The notes under the pieces were generated by a model. The model ran no database searches, was not told the origin of the DNA, and saw only the letters and a list, made by a program, of their open reading frames with translations. The translations under genes and the position numbers were made by a program. A stretch of DNA of 64,000 bases from Vandiemenella viatica (taxonomy: Eukaryota > Arthropoda > Insecta > Orthoptera > Morabidae): positions 176,042,494-176,106,493 of the forward strand of contig JARYHS010008074.1 in NCBI GenBank assembly GCA_031002005.1. The letters run 5' to 3'. How positions within the stretch are numbered: position 1 is the stretch's first letter; each line of letters opens with the position of its first letter. Below are positions 10,445-21,059 of the stretch, piece by piece.

Positions 10445-11748
10445 CAGGGTGTCCACAAATGAATATCGGGGTTTTAATGCTTTATAAGATTTATTACATT
10501 ATCCTTACAGTTATAAATGATATGTCAAATGAAAGAGCAACTCAAACAGTTTTATATACAAGCTTACAAGTGTTCTATGTTGGCACCATTTGTCACACGG
10601 CACACATCAAGTCTGTAGCCGAGTTCTTCCCAAACGTTGAGCAGTGTGTCTTCAGTAACTGTTGCAACAGCTGCTTCAATCCTCTGTCGTAATTCAAGGA
10701 GGTCGGCTGGTAACGGAGGCACATACACACGATACTTGATGAAACCCCAAAGGTAGAAATCGCATGGCGTTAGGTCAGGTGAACGTGGAGGCCACGCATA
10801 GCAAGCTCTGTCATTGGGCCCCTTGCGGCCAATCCAGCGGTGGCGCACCATCTTGCTGGAAAATGAAGTTCTCTGGTTCATATTGTTCCAACTGAGGGAA
10901 GAGCCATTGCTCTAGTGTATCAAGGTAAGAAGTACCAATTACAGTCGGTTCATAAAAAAAGAAAGGTCCGTAAACTTTTCGCCGGGATACGGCACAAAAA
11001 AACATTGATTTTAGGGGAGTCTCGTTGCACTTGTACGATCTCTTGAGGATTTTCTGAGCCCCAGATCCGCACATTATGAGTGTTAACATGTCCACTGAGG
11101 TGAAAGGTCGATTCATCACTGAAGACAACATGATGTAGAAAATCTTCATCGTCATGTAACAACATTTCGTTAGCGAATTTGGCACGTAAACCATGGTCTG
11201 CAGGCTTTAGAGCCTGTAACAACTGTAAACGGTAAGGACGTAGTTGCAAGCGTTTCCTTAAAACTTTCCAAACAGTCGACTTAGAAATTTCTAATTCGCG
11301 ACTAGCCTTCCGAACAGATTTCTTTTGGCTACGAGGGAACGACTCTCTCACTCGCTCAACAGTCTCTTCGCTAACTCTTGGTCGTCCCGCGCTCTTCCCT
11401 TTACAAAGGCAGACTGTATCTTCAAACTGATGATACCATCTACGGATGTTATTGTCACTTGGAGGATCACGCCCGAACTTAATGCGGAACGCACGCTGCA
11501 CAGTAACTACAGATTCAGTCTTTGCAAACTGTAAAACACAAAACGCTTTCTCTTCACTAGTCGCCATCTTTGCTACTACCGCATTCTAGCGGATCGCAGC
11601 GGAAACATTTCACGCACATGCGCACTAGTGCCAACGAACAAAACTGTTTGAGTTGTTCTTTCATTTGACATATCATTTATAACTGTAAGGATAATGTAAT
11701 AAATCTTATAAAGCATTAAAACCCCGATATTCATTTGTGGACACCATG
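10445..11748 (-). mobile_element. Mariner-like DNA transposon with 109-bp inverted repeats
   Basis: A complete-looking element of 1304 bp. Left repeat 10445-10553 starts CAGGGTGTCCACAAATGAAT; right repeat 11640-11748 is its complement with few mismatches (the right tip reads CATGGTGTCC inward). TA lies on both sides (10443-10444 and 11749-11750), the hallmark of Tc1/mariner integration. One transposase pseudogene fills nearly all internal sequence on the minus strand, with about 72 bp between its ATG and the right repeat and about 10 bp between its stop and the left repeat. The near-identity of the long repeats suggests a fairly recent insertion. The element could still be mobilised in trans if a relative supplies transposase. 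Confidence 0.95.
10564..11567 (-). pseudogene. Mariner-like transposase with DUF4817-type N-terminus, frameshifted
   Basis: Encodes in pieces a DDD/E transposase that would bind the element's own inverted repeats and move it. The first frame (11567-10950, from a true ATG) has two helix-turn-helix regions, residues about 5-50 (VQRAFRIKFGRDPPSDNNIR) and 62-118 (GRPRVSEETVERVRESF ... ISKSTVWKVLRKR), and the first catalytic Asp at residue 151 in VVFSDESTFHLSG. A frameshift near 11000-10980 moves to the second frame (within 11194-10811), which carries FIFQQDGAPP with the second Asp. A second shift near 10840 moves to the third frame (10881-10564), which carries WPPRSPDLTPCDFYLWG with the third Asp. 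Spacing between the last two motifs is shorter than I expect for relatives, suggesting a small deletion at the second shift. All catalytic residues are visible but no single frame encodes the enzyme. Naming the N-terminal domain DUF4817 is by recollection of the family. Confidence 0.9.
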
Positions 11749-11750
11749 TA

Positions 11751-14700
11751 TATGATTGGGTGTCGTTCTCGGTGCAGTCTATTTCTCGGAAGTCGTATGG
11801 AGAGACCTTAGGTTTTTTCATATCGCTGATATCTTTCGTTAATTAGTAAAATATATAACTCTTAATCTGTATCCTCGACCACTCAATTTCTTATTTCATA
11901 ATTACAGCGAAGAATTAATCACATATGATCATAGAAAATACTTAGTAACATCGTCAACAGTCTTCTGGTTTCATTAAAGAATAATTGAAATTAAATCGAA
12001 GTGGTTAAATGTGTAGTGTGTAAAATATTAGAGACCGATTGTTAATTGGAAACTTCCCCATAACTATTGGCGTAGGACTAATAGAAATGTTAAGAAAAAT
12101 GGAAGAAATTAAAACAAGAATAGGCAACAACTTTCAGAAGTTTGATGGAAAATTTCAAGGGTCCCGGGAGAAGGAGACGAGGAAACGTAATAATATCAGA
12201 AACACTGAATGTTGAACGTCTAAAAAAAGTGACCAAGCGGTGGTGAATAAGCGTTACACTCCGGTCCCGTATTCGGAAGAATTTGATTCAAACAAATCTG
12301 CAAGTAGTTGTACATCTGTGTCCATGTACAGACACCATTTTCATCCAGGGTTTGGATTTGAAATACTTGTTATATTTGCACTGTGTTTTCGTAATCATCG
12401 TCTGAAATTCTAGGCTGTAACAACGAACAATAAAATTTTTGTCTTGGGAGGAAGCATGACATCAAATAGCTTGTTCTACGAATCTTTGTATTCGTATGGA
12501 AAATCTTCTTTACAAGTGAACAGTGGGGACATTCAAGACCGAAGAAATGTAAACCTATGACACTCATACCCAATCATCTTGCCTAAAGGAGACGCCATAA
12601 AATTATAAAAGCGATGTAAACTTAAAGCTATCGAAGAATTTTTAATGTTTTTAAAAAACTAAAATACCTAGAATACTGTTGTAATATATGATTATATCTT
12701 TGATTTTTTTTACTGCTAATTGCTGTTGTTAAGTTGTAGAAACTCTAAATGCTCCTGTGATTAAACAGTGCTCGCACAATTTTACAGACCGCTGTTCACT
12801 GATTTTCTAACAGATTTGACACACCCTAACAAGAGTTAATCGTACTCCATGCTCAGCCATCGTTATAAATTTTACAAACTTCATCGGCCATTTCTCCGGT
12901 TATCTTCCTGAGAATGAGATGAGTTGTAACGGATGAAAATGTGTATGAACCATCTCGTATGTCATGGCATAAAAGGAGTGGTTTCCCGACAGCGGTTACG
13001 GGAGTTTAAGAATTGGCCCTACCACCTCACACAGTGTTCTAACAAATATTTAGGGTCCGCATAAACGACGAAAAGCGCACTCTTCTGGCACATGCAATAC
13101 TTGAAGTTAAAGGAATTTCCTCTGATGGAACTTCCTTCGGACAATGAAGCTCGTGATGTTTCGCGAAATGTCTGTGACATAAACACATGTGTGTGTTGAA
13201 CACTTTCTCTTCGTTAATGATCATGTGACTAATTGCGACATGTTAACTACAACATATATGGTTTTATTTACTGCTGTTTAATTTCATTTATTGAATAGTC
13301 TGAAGCCACCTCTCAAATTTGGAAATGTCTGACAGTTTAACTGGAAACTCATTGCGTGCCGATTACTTTACGCGAAAGTCAGAAACTATCTTCAGAAAAG
13401 GAAGCTTGCCTTTATTTTAAATATTGACTGAAGTATCCTTTCTACTGACATCAAGTGGAAAAAATGTAAATGAAGATGCCATATGCAACGGTTAGAAGTT
13501 ACCAATATCTATGCTGAGGGAGAAAATACTATCCAGGAATTTTTTGTATAATACTATCTATTTCATATTAGAAAAGATTTCTTGCCCGGTTTAATGAAGA
13601 AGTATAATCTGATATTGAGTAATCCCTATATTTACGTTATTTTCTTGCAGATTCTTGTACTTTTCCCTTAAAAGACTATTTAATCCAGATCAGTAGGCCT
13701 ATACTTCGAATCGTCTATATAGAAGCGTTTCCTTGAAATTGTTTCACAATCAATATGTTGAAGTTTGCTGTAAAGATTCCGGTGTAATTATCATATAATT
13801 TTGAGTCCTATTCTATACAGAAGTTCGTATTATTTGTTGATGTGGCAAAATAAGGATCAGATATATCATTTATAAAAAGCGTTTTTTGTGATGTGCCATC
13901 CTTCTTACTTTATGTTTATCCAAAATCGTTAAATGCGGTATTATTTTAAATATCAAGTTCTCTGTTTCGGTAACAACTCTGATTAAGGAAGGAATTTTTT
14001 GAAATTAAATCCATAAATGGTAAAATTACGCACAATCAAGGTCACTGGTATGCCTTAGTTCAGAGTCAAGCTACCAGGGTTCGCTGGCGTCGATAAGGAG
14101 TGATTGCATCACCGCTAGATAGTAACAGCACATTGGCTGAGATATTGATAAAGAGTGTTTTAAAGAATAAGAAGGTTTTCCGATATTTTTGTTTCTGTTA
14201 CGATAACATTTCATCATTTACAATTGTTTCGTAAGAAGCTATAATAGTTTCGCTTCGTTTGGAAATACACAATGGGTACAAATTCGTGGCTAACGAGGAA
14301 GTAAACGAATGTAAATTACATTATGTTTTGTGTTGTTTATTACCACGAGTTTATGTTATACGTATGTTTAAAGTGTTCAATAGTGTTTTCTAACTGTTTC
14401 GTAACAAGTGTTTTGCTACGTATATATTTCAAATGACAAATAAACAATTACTACAAATGAGTGGGTTCTTCCTTCATCCTATTACTAACCATCGACCTCC
14501 TTAATTCATTGTATGTCATTTACGAAATATTCGCACGGGCCAACTACTTAATAGTTAACTTTAAAAGGATGTAAAATATATTGGTCGTCATAAGTTATCT
14601 CCTGGGTACAATTTTTGTTGGTTCTAAGGATACAACCTGTGTTAATAACAAGGTGTCTCAATCCACTCTTTACTAGATTTTACTAAACCATTTGCCTTAA

Positions 14701-14884
14701 GTGAAGTCTCTAAACTACATTTTGTAATATTGTGGCAGAATTAGACGATTATATGACGCGTGGTTGATGGAATAGTGAGTTAGACAAGCTACCGTCGCTG
14801 TGATTGATAATATAGAATTTCAGGTTGATGTTCTGAACGGTCCATTTAAGAAGATACTTCTGATTATGACCCTCTTAATAATGC
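11751..14884. other. Long unassigned stretch
   Basis: About 3.1 kb with no gene or clear transposon. It contains only a degenerate SINE head near 12230. Small open frames (for example 12370-12573 and 13039-13224, minus) have no recognisable similarity. Confidence 0.4.
12230..12300 (+). repeat. tRNA-derived SINE, degenerate head fragment
   Basis: GTGACCAAGCGGTGGTGAAT followed by GGTCCCGTATTCGGAAGAAT and a decayed box B (TTTGATTCAAACAA). The body is lost. Confidence 0.45.
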
Positions 14885-14887
14885 TAA

Positions 14888-15271
14888 AGGGGCGTCCATA
14901 AATTACGTGAGGTGAAAATAAGGGAAGTGGGGTCCGGTGAAATCTCACCAAGGGGGGGGGGGGGGGTAACGGAAATATCTCGTGAGGTTTTAGAAATTTT
15001 GATGGATTGTAGAGCTATAAAAAAAAGTCTACAAAACACGTGAAAGTCGATATTAGGGGGGGGGGTATTTCGTCGAAAAGTGGGGGTGTAATCGGCTTTG
15101 GAAGGGTAAGATCTAAGAAAAAGATCTCAAAAAGTTGCGAGGGTGGGGGGGATGGTCTCACGGACCAGGTCTCAGAGTGGGGGGGGGGGGGGGTTGGAAC
15201 AGATCTCACGAAGTCTCACCAGAGGGCAGGGGAGTCCGGAAAAACACCTCACGTATTTTATGGATGCCCCC
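14888..15271 (+). mobile_element. C/G-run MITE, copy B (most complete)
   Basis: The best copy of the family, 384 bp. The left end AGGGGCGTCCATAAATTACG and the complement of the right end (GGGGGCATCCATAAAATACG) form inverted repeats of about 27 bp. TAA flanks both sides (14885-14887 and 15272-15274), so a 3-bp duplication is likely; that would suit PIF/Harbinger-type insertion. The plus strand carries four long G runs (up to about 14 nt at 14952, 15056, 15148 and 15179) separated by conserved segments, including TATTTCGTCGAAAAGTGGGG. Minus-strand frames rich in proline are by-products of the C runs. There is no transposase, so it is non-autonomous. Confidence 0.82.
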
Positions 15272-15274
15272 TAA

Positions 15275-16975
15275 GCACAGTAAAATTACTGAGTTAATAC
15301 AAGGAAGAGTATATTCCAAACGATTGGCTCAGTCTGAGAAGCGTGTCTCTGGTGCGTACTAGAGTACGTAGATACCTAGATTAAAATTAATAAATCGAGT
15401 CAAAACCGGTCGAATTAACGTCACAGAATTTTCCCCTTCGACGTGACACATTCTACGGAAAGTCGCATTGCCAGGTTTAAGCGTGTCGATCATAGTTATA
15501 CAATATGTGCGTTCCTAAGATCTTGTCACACTACTTAAAACTCCCAGACGAATGCAGTCGTTGATACTATCGTTGGTTTCACGTACGTAACATGACCATG
15601 AAGCGTAAACGCTTTGGTCTCCTGAATGATAATCTCATCATTGGCCTCTGTTCCTAAGTGAGGCGGATTATCTCTGTTATCTGTTGCTGAGGGAGGTCAT
15701 CACTTAACGGTTCATAGACCACACGTCTCGGTTAGCTGGTATCGGGGACTAGCGGAATAATTATAGGATTTAGTGTTCTATTTAAGTTATCACTCTCATA
15801 GTGGCATTACTCATATTGCATAACGACGCTTGTAAATTATACATTGCACGCTATATTAATCTTTATTGTATGATTTATTTTCGTCATGGCATTAACATTT
15901 TAATGCATATGAATTTAATTTTAACTAAATAACAGTGTTTCATTTGGGTGACCCAGTAATGCCTTTTTCTGCTGAATCTGAGACAACACAGTTGCCGAAC
16001 ATGGCTACCAACATCGCCAGCAAAAGGGGCGGACATTCGATAGAGTGTAAAGTAGGGTATCGCACATTTGAGAAGTAGGGTTCCAAATTCTAAGGAAAGA
16101 ATAACACGAGCTTTAATCCCGGAAAATGGAAATAACAAGCTACTCAACTGGAAATCATATGCATCATGTAAAAATTTCTTATAATCTAGCGTACTGTTTG
16201 AACTTGTTTTGATTTGCCCAACTTATTGACTTTGATGATTAGTCTGGGCTCCGTTTCACTCAAATAAATACAAATCTTTTTTTTTTTTTTTTTTTTTGCG
16301 GTTTAAGAACGTCCTGAAAAAAACTATAAATACATTCAATAAGTAAGTTTGTATATTAAAAGGATATTTCAATTTGAGTTTACTGATATCATCATTCTCA
16401 GACTTTTTCGCATAGAGTTAGCGAAGAGAGAGAGAGAGAAAAAAAAAAAAAAATACGGCAGTGTTAATATAGCCAAAACATTGTGAGACGTGGGCGACCA
16501 ATTGAATCGACCATTATTGAAAATAACTATCACAGGCTCACTCTCTCAAGCCGGCACATACATACATACATATAGCCCCCTACTAACAAAGTACGCGAAC
16601 TTCGATTCAGTACACATATTCTTAGCTATTTCCCCTACATTTTTATGTTATCTTTCTCAGTTATTTAGTGATATCGGTCATTGTATTTGAAAAGTTTTTT
16701 TTTTCCCCCAAACGATTTCGAAACCGAATTGTTTGAAAATGATTATAATCTTTCCCAATTTCAGATTGTTGTTACAGGGCTCTCTGATAATAAGAACCAG
16801 TTTTAGGCAGCCTTAACTCCGTGTTTCAAGTGTTCGCGTTGCGTCTTGTCAGTTATTGTATGAAATTACCTCATAAATAGCGGAATTGGACATTAATAAA
16901 AGAGGGAAGAGTTACTTACGTAGGGATATTCTGCTAACATCAAATAAGTCGTTGTTTTCACTGTAGCGATCTTCA
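15275..16975. other. Unassigned sequence with simple repeats
   Basis: No gene seen. Simple tracts include a T run at about 16276-16297 and a GA/A tract at 16427-16453. Confidence 0.4.
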
Positions 16976-16989
16976 TTCTCATCGGTCTA

Positions 16990-17150
16990 GCTCCTTAAAT
17001 CCTCTCGGGTGTCCCAACTCGTTTGTCGAGGCGGTTACAGTCAGCTTGCGACATCTAGAAGATACCTGATGAAGACAACAGAGCTAGCTGTCGAAACGTC
17101 GTGTTTATACAACACCATCCGGTTGGAAACCCGAGAAGATTTTATCGAGA
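16990..17150. repeat. Diverged foldback element with CTGATGA...GTCGAAACG hairpin
   Basis: The right half (17063-17146) closely matches the right arm of the 26.6-kb hairpin element: AAGATACCTGATGAAGACAA, GCTGTCGAAACGTCGTGT, ACACCATCCGGTTGGAAACC, then CCGAGAAGATTTT. The left half (CTCTCGGGTGTCCCAACTCG near 17000) matches the opposite arm only partly, so the hairpin is decayed here. Confidence 0.65.
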
Positions 17151-17439
17151 ATAATATCGTAAACTTAAACGAAGGAATGTACAATTAATCTCATTGTGAA
17201 TTTTAAAGAAGATAAATTGTATTTTTGGACCATCCAATTGATTTTTAAACTGTCTATAATTTGGTGGAATGACTGAAGCCAGTAATATTTTTCTCAGTGG
17301 TGTAATTCCTCGAAATATTATCTTTTGAAAATATTATTGTTGCCATTTTTGTCTGATCTAGAAATCCAGTTACACAGTTCGTAGCATCACTTCATTTTTA
17401 GAAAATTGTAATTTTGGATTTTCAAATTGTTTTGCCGAA
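17151..17439. other. Unassigned AT-rich sequence
   Basis: Nothing recognised. Confidence 0.4.
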
Positions 17440-17650
17440 ATTGGTAGGTGACCGGTAACGCCTCGCATTTGGGAGGACGCGGATGCGAACCCTTGTGCAA
17501 ACATTCATATTTAGGTTTCCATGATTTTTCTAAATCACTCCAGGTGAATGACAGCCCGTATGGTTCCTTCAAAAGGCTATGGACAAACTCCTTCCCGTTC
17601 CTCTAATGTCTTCGTCGTCGACGATGTGTACAACCATAATAAAAAAAAAA
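17440..17650 (+). repeat. tRNA-derived SINE, truncated-head copy
   Basis: Shows GTGACCGGTAACGCCTCGCA, a decayed box B (GGATGCGAACCCTTG), the body, and a degraded type A end (TCGTCGTCGACGATGTGTAC) with an A tail at 17641-17650. Confidence 0.75.
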
Positions 17651-17654
17651 CTAA

Positions 17655-18449
17655 ACATAGGGATGCTATTTGACAATAAGTTTTTTCACAGAACGTGTTG
17701 CGACACAAAAGAAGCGGACTTGCAATCTATCTAAACTTATATCCAATTATCAAGAATACAGACCTCACAAAAGAAATAAACTATACGGGTCGAAGTCTGG
17801 GGCATGGCATCAAATACGTACGTTGAATACATACAGCATTTGCAGAAAAATCCCTACGACGTTTACTAAGCTCAGATTACAGAGCTAGAATCGCAGATAT
17901 GCATGCCTTCACATACAACAGGCAACAGTAAACCAAACAGAAAAGTTAATCAAACAGATTGGAGTATTACGAGGTCTTCATGGTCGCTTCATTACTCTGG
18001 TACATATGACCCCAAAAGGTAGTACAAATACAATGTTTCTTAGGTATAGTAATGCACACAAAGTATAACTTCACGAACTGAGAATAATTTTTACTTAAGA
18101 TCTTCGCTGATGATCAAAACCCTGTTATCTATATGGAAAACGAAAGCATTATATAACCGAATCAATAGCTTGTTTGTTTTAGTTAAATATTTCTGCTCTA
18201 AACAAATAAGCAAGCAGATCAGTTTGATACAGATTCCACTGCTAAACTATAACGAACACTGTTCTATATTCATAGTACCTTCGCTACAAAGAAAGGTTGG
18301 TTCATCTGTGATACAATCGTTCACAAACATGCATGCAGTGAGGCGGTTGTCGTTGTGGCGTGTGTAAGGGAAGAAGAAGTGGCATAAACCTTACAAATTA
18401 CCTGACTCTCCAAAGCCATTCCCACAGTCCAGTGTTCTGAAGCAAACTA
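17655..18449. other. Unassigned sequence
   Basis: No gene, repeat or motif recognised. The longest open frames are under 90 codons and show no known similarity. Confidence 0.4.
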
Positions 18450-19235
18450 GGCAAAGTTTACGATTCGATCCCCACCGAGTGACTTTGGTGAAGTGTGGGA
18501 ACTAGTGTGAGCTGCGAACGATTGCCAAAATCGTCTCTCCCCAGGGATCAGTACCGACGTTTGAAAAATGAGAAACGTGCTCCTGCAAGCCACTGGAGAT
18601 GCCTCTTCCGGGCCACTAAGAGCCAATAATGAGCATGTCCGTGATAAATAACGCGAGCTGCGACCGTCCACCCGTGTGAAGCGAGGGGGAAAGTCAATGG
18701 CTTGTTGTGTTAAATAATGTAACGGCGTGAATGGCCGGTCTTCAAAACTAATCATGTTCCGCCATTGAGGGCCGTTATGTTTCTTACCTCTATTTCATTC
18801 CGGGGGCGCCAACACCAGTCCGCCTCCCCCCCCTCCCCCCCCCCCCTCGCTTTGTGCGTCCTTTAAGCTAATCCCTCTGGAGAACATGAAAGCCATGAAT
18901 GGGCTGCCTTTGTGAGCGCCCATACACTATTTATACCTCGCATTGTGAGAGGTGTCGCCTTCAATGGCTTTCCTTATTTCAGGCTTAAATATTTCATTTC
19001 CCTTCCCCGCGCCGGCCGCCTATTGAACTGCGAGGCGGGGCGAGGGCCAGCATTCAAAAGGGAGCCGCCGCTCGCGCTGTCTGGTCGCATGCAAAACAGC
19101 CGACCGTCGACCACACTCGATTCCCAGGTCGACACTACTGTGCGGACTGGCTTCATACAACGACATGAATTTAAAACTCACCTCGGAACATCTCGATTTC
19201 GAATTTGGGCTTTAGCTGTAGTGGTGTAACTAATG
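18450..19235. promoter_or_regulatory. GC-rich non-coding islands 3 (two adjacent blocks)
   Basis: Two GC-rich blocks (about 18450-18770 and 18780-19170) flank a poly-C patch at 18818-18846. They contain TAAT-type and CCAAT-like words (ACTAATCATGTTCCGCCATT near 18750, GAGCCAATAATGAGC near 18620) and the distinctive CCCATACACTATTTATACCT near 18920. Opposed open frames of about 60-105 codons are compositional. The non-repetitive texture suggests conserved regulatory DNA or an unrecognised non-coding exon; neither can be shown here. Confidence 0.35.
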
Positions 19236-19365
19236 TCCCAACTATAATATCTGAAGATTTAAAATGTAAATGATTGTTCATGTATACGTTTAAACTGTGA
19301 TCCTAATAAATTGGATATTGACGCACGTTCTCTCCCTTTCCAGCTACGTTTTTCTCTCTCTCTCT

Positions 19366-19516
19366 TTTTTTTTTTTTTTTTAACCGCTTAACGTCTCTTA
19401 ACAGTGAGGTCTTTAGAGACGGGAAAGGATGGGGGCCAAGGAATGGGACGGAATTTGGCCATGGCCTTTTGAAGGAAGCATCCCGGCATTCACCTGAAGT
19501 GATTTGGGGAAACCAG
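19366..19516 (-). repeat. tRNA-derived SINE, headless copy, tail type B
   Basis: Minus-strand copy with the type B end (complement of CTTAACGTCTCTTAACAGTG) and body up to GATTTGGGGAAACC. The tRNA-like head is absent at the 19516 side: a 5'-truncated insertion. Confidence 0.8.
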
Positions 19517-19713
19517 TTTTTCTCTCCCTTCCTCAATGACCCCATCTTGTTCTAATTACGCACACACAGTAAAGCAGGATTTATCAACCATTTTTCAATC
19601 CGAGGACCAGTAAATTGTCAAAATTAATGCTCTGGACCACTAACTTCCAAGAGTTTAATTTTTGAAAACTATATGTGTATTCATAAGATCGATTTTTCTC
19701 TCGCCGTTGAGAA

Positions 19714-19880
19714 TTAATATAGTCTTCTGGGGTGACTAGCCGAATGAGCAGGGTGTTTTCGCACGATATTTCGGCGATAGGTATCTCTGCCTTCATCAGA
19801 ATATGGCGACAGAGTCCCGATCGCCGAAATATAATGTTAAAACGCCCTGCTCACTCGGAAAGTCACCCGAGAAATATATT
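19714..19880. mobile_element. Foldback (hairpin) element
   Basis: Two arms of about 75 nt are inverted with modest divergence. The left arm reads GGGGTGACTAGCCGAATGAG, then CAGGGTGTTTTCGCACGATA and TTTCGGCGAT. The right arm is its complement (ATCGCCGAAATATAATGTTA, then CGCCCTGCTCACTCGGAAAG and TCACCCGAGAA). The loop contains CTTCATCAG, as in the 26.6-kb hairpin, though the arms differ in sequence. No coding capacity. Confidence 0.75.
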
Positions 19881-20412
19881 ATGAGTGTATTAATAATATC
19901 GGGGACATATTTTATGTACTATTATAATACAATAAAACTAAGAGAAATAAACTGGAAGTGAACTATTAAAAGTTAATTATATATTAACGAGACTCTAAAT
20001 ATATAGTAACCAAATTATTAATAAAGCTAGTATAGGCTGTCTGCTGTGCTATACCACTGATCTATATGTAAGAAATAAAATACACTTTATACTTTTTATT
20101 TTTGTTTAATTCGTCACTCTGTTACCAACCCCACCATGTTTCGCGGTCCCTCACTCCAACAGTAAGAACTTAAGAAAAACGGCGTTTACTTAATCCTTAG
20201 ACGAGCAGTGCTCTTTTTAATGGAAACTGGAAATTAACAGACTATTGTGTCCTATCATCATCCTGCAAAAGCCAGATTTTTACTTGGTCATTGAAATATT
20301 CGTGGCTTTTAAAAAGTTGGGTTTATTGTTTATACTCGCTTAGAGGCCTTATGCAGTAGCCTACCAATCAGGTATATAAATTTTTCTTACAGTGCCTGCG
20401 GACCACCTAAAC

Positions 20413-21049
20413 CGGGGGTCCCCAAACTTTCTACCCCGTCGACCCCTTGATACGATATTTGCCTTCTTATCGACCCCCACAAGTATTTAATAAAAACATT
20501 AAATCATTTTTGGCATTTCTGATGCTAAGCAATAAGGAGGCCTGCATAACAACTCAGCGAAATAATTTATAAAATTCACCCAATAACATTAACAGAAAAA
20601 CAAGATACTTTCCACTATTATTATAATCCCAAAAATAGGAAAAAAACCATGGATACATGGAATAAATTTCAAATAACGACCTGCCATAAAGAGCAGATTG
20701 TTGTGGTGCTGTTTTAATTTGTCACATAGCGATGAATCCACCTTCCCAAGGCACTTTTCAGATGAGTCTCTGCAACTATCACCTCTTGACAACCACCCTA
20801 CCTCAGTGAGCAAAAGTAGTTGGTTCAAAGTTTCATCATTTACTTCACATGACTTCGCAAACAGACGAGAATTGAGAGGATGAGCTTTAATTTTACTTAT
20901 TGATCTGATTGTTAGTAGAACATTCCTATTTTTTTCCTGTACAGTTTGATTGATCCTCTTTAGTATTAATCGACCCCCCGTTTTAATCGACCCCGGGAGC
21001 TCTCTTATCGACCCCAAGGGGTCGGTATCGATCACTTTGGGGACCCCTG
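20413..21049 (-). mobile_element. hAT-family element, internally deleted, with 8-bp duplication
   Basis: Terminal repeats CGGGGGTCCCCAAA (left) and the complement of TTTGGGGACCCCTG (right) are typical hAT ends. They are flanked by an exact 8-bp duplication ACCTAAAC at 20405-20412 and 21050-21057. The 637-bp element is too short to encode a transposase but keeps a transposase fragment on the minus strand. Subterminal repeats CGTCGACCCC / TTATCGACCCC occur near both ends. It sits inside a decayed older repeat: GCCTGCGGACCACC at its left border also occurs in the hAT derivative at 44.7 kb. Confidence 0.93.
20640..20960 (-). pseudogene. hAT transposase fragment (ZBED5-like catalytic region)
   Basis: The minus-strand frame includes KAHPLNSRLFAKSCEV, LLLLTEVGWLSRGDSC and KLKQHHNNLLFMAGRYLKF. 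The segment ending TEVGWLSRG corresponds to the TEVRWLSRG motif of ZBED5/SCAND3-type hAT transposases, in the middle of the RNase H-like catalytic domain; here the Arg is Gly. The N-terminal BED zinc finger and C-terminal dimerisation domain are missing. The longer open frame (21233-20589) runs past the transposon's end at 21049, so its start is not the element's own. Confidence 0.8.
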
Positions 21050-21059
21050 ACCTAAACCA

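Noticed and set aside
15015..15362. Proline- or glycine-rich protein genes
   Set aside because: These frames arise from G/C runs inside the MITE copy B and recur only because the MITE recurs.
18912..19229. Protein-coding exon (105-codon open frame in a GC-rich block)
   Set aside because: A 60-codon frame exists on the opposite strand over the same bases, no family resemblance is visible and GC-rich DNA has few stops by chance.
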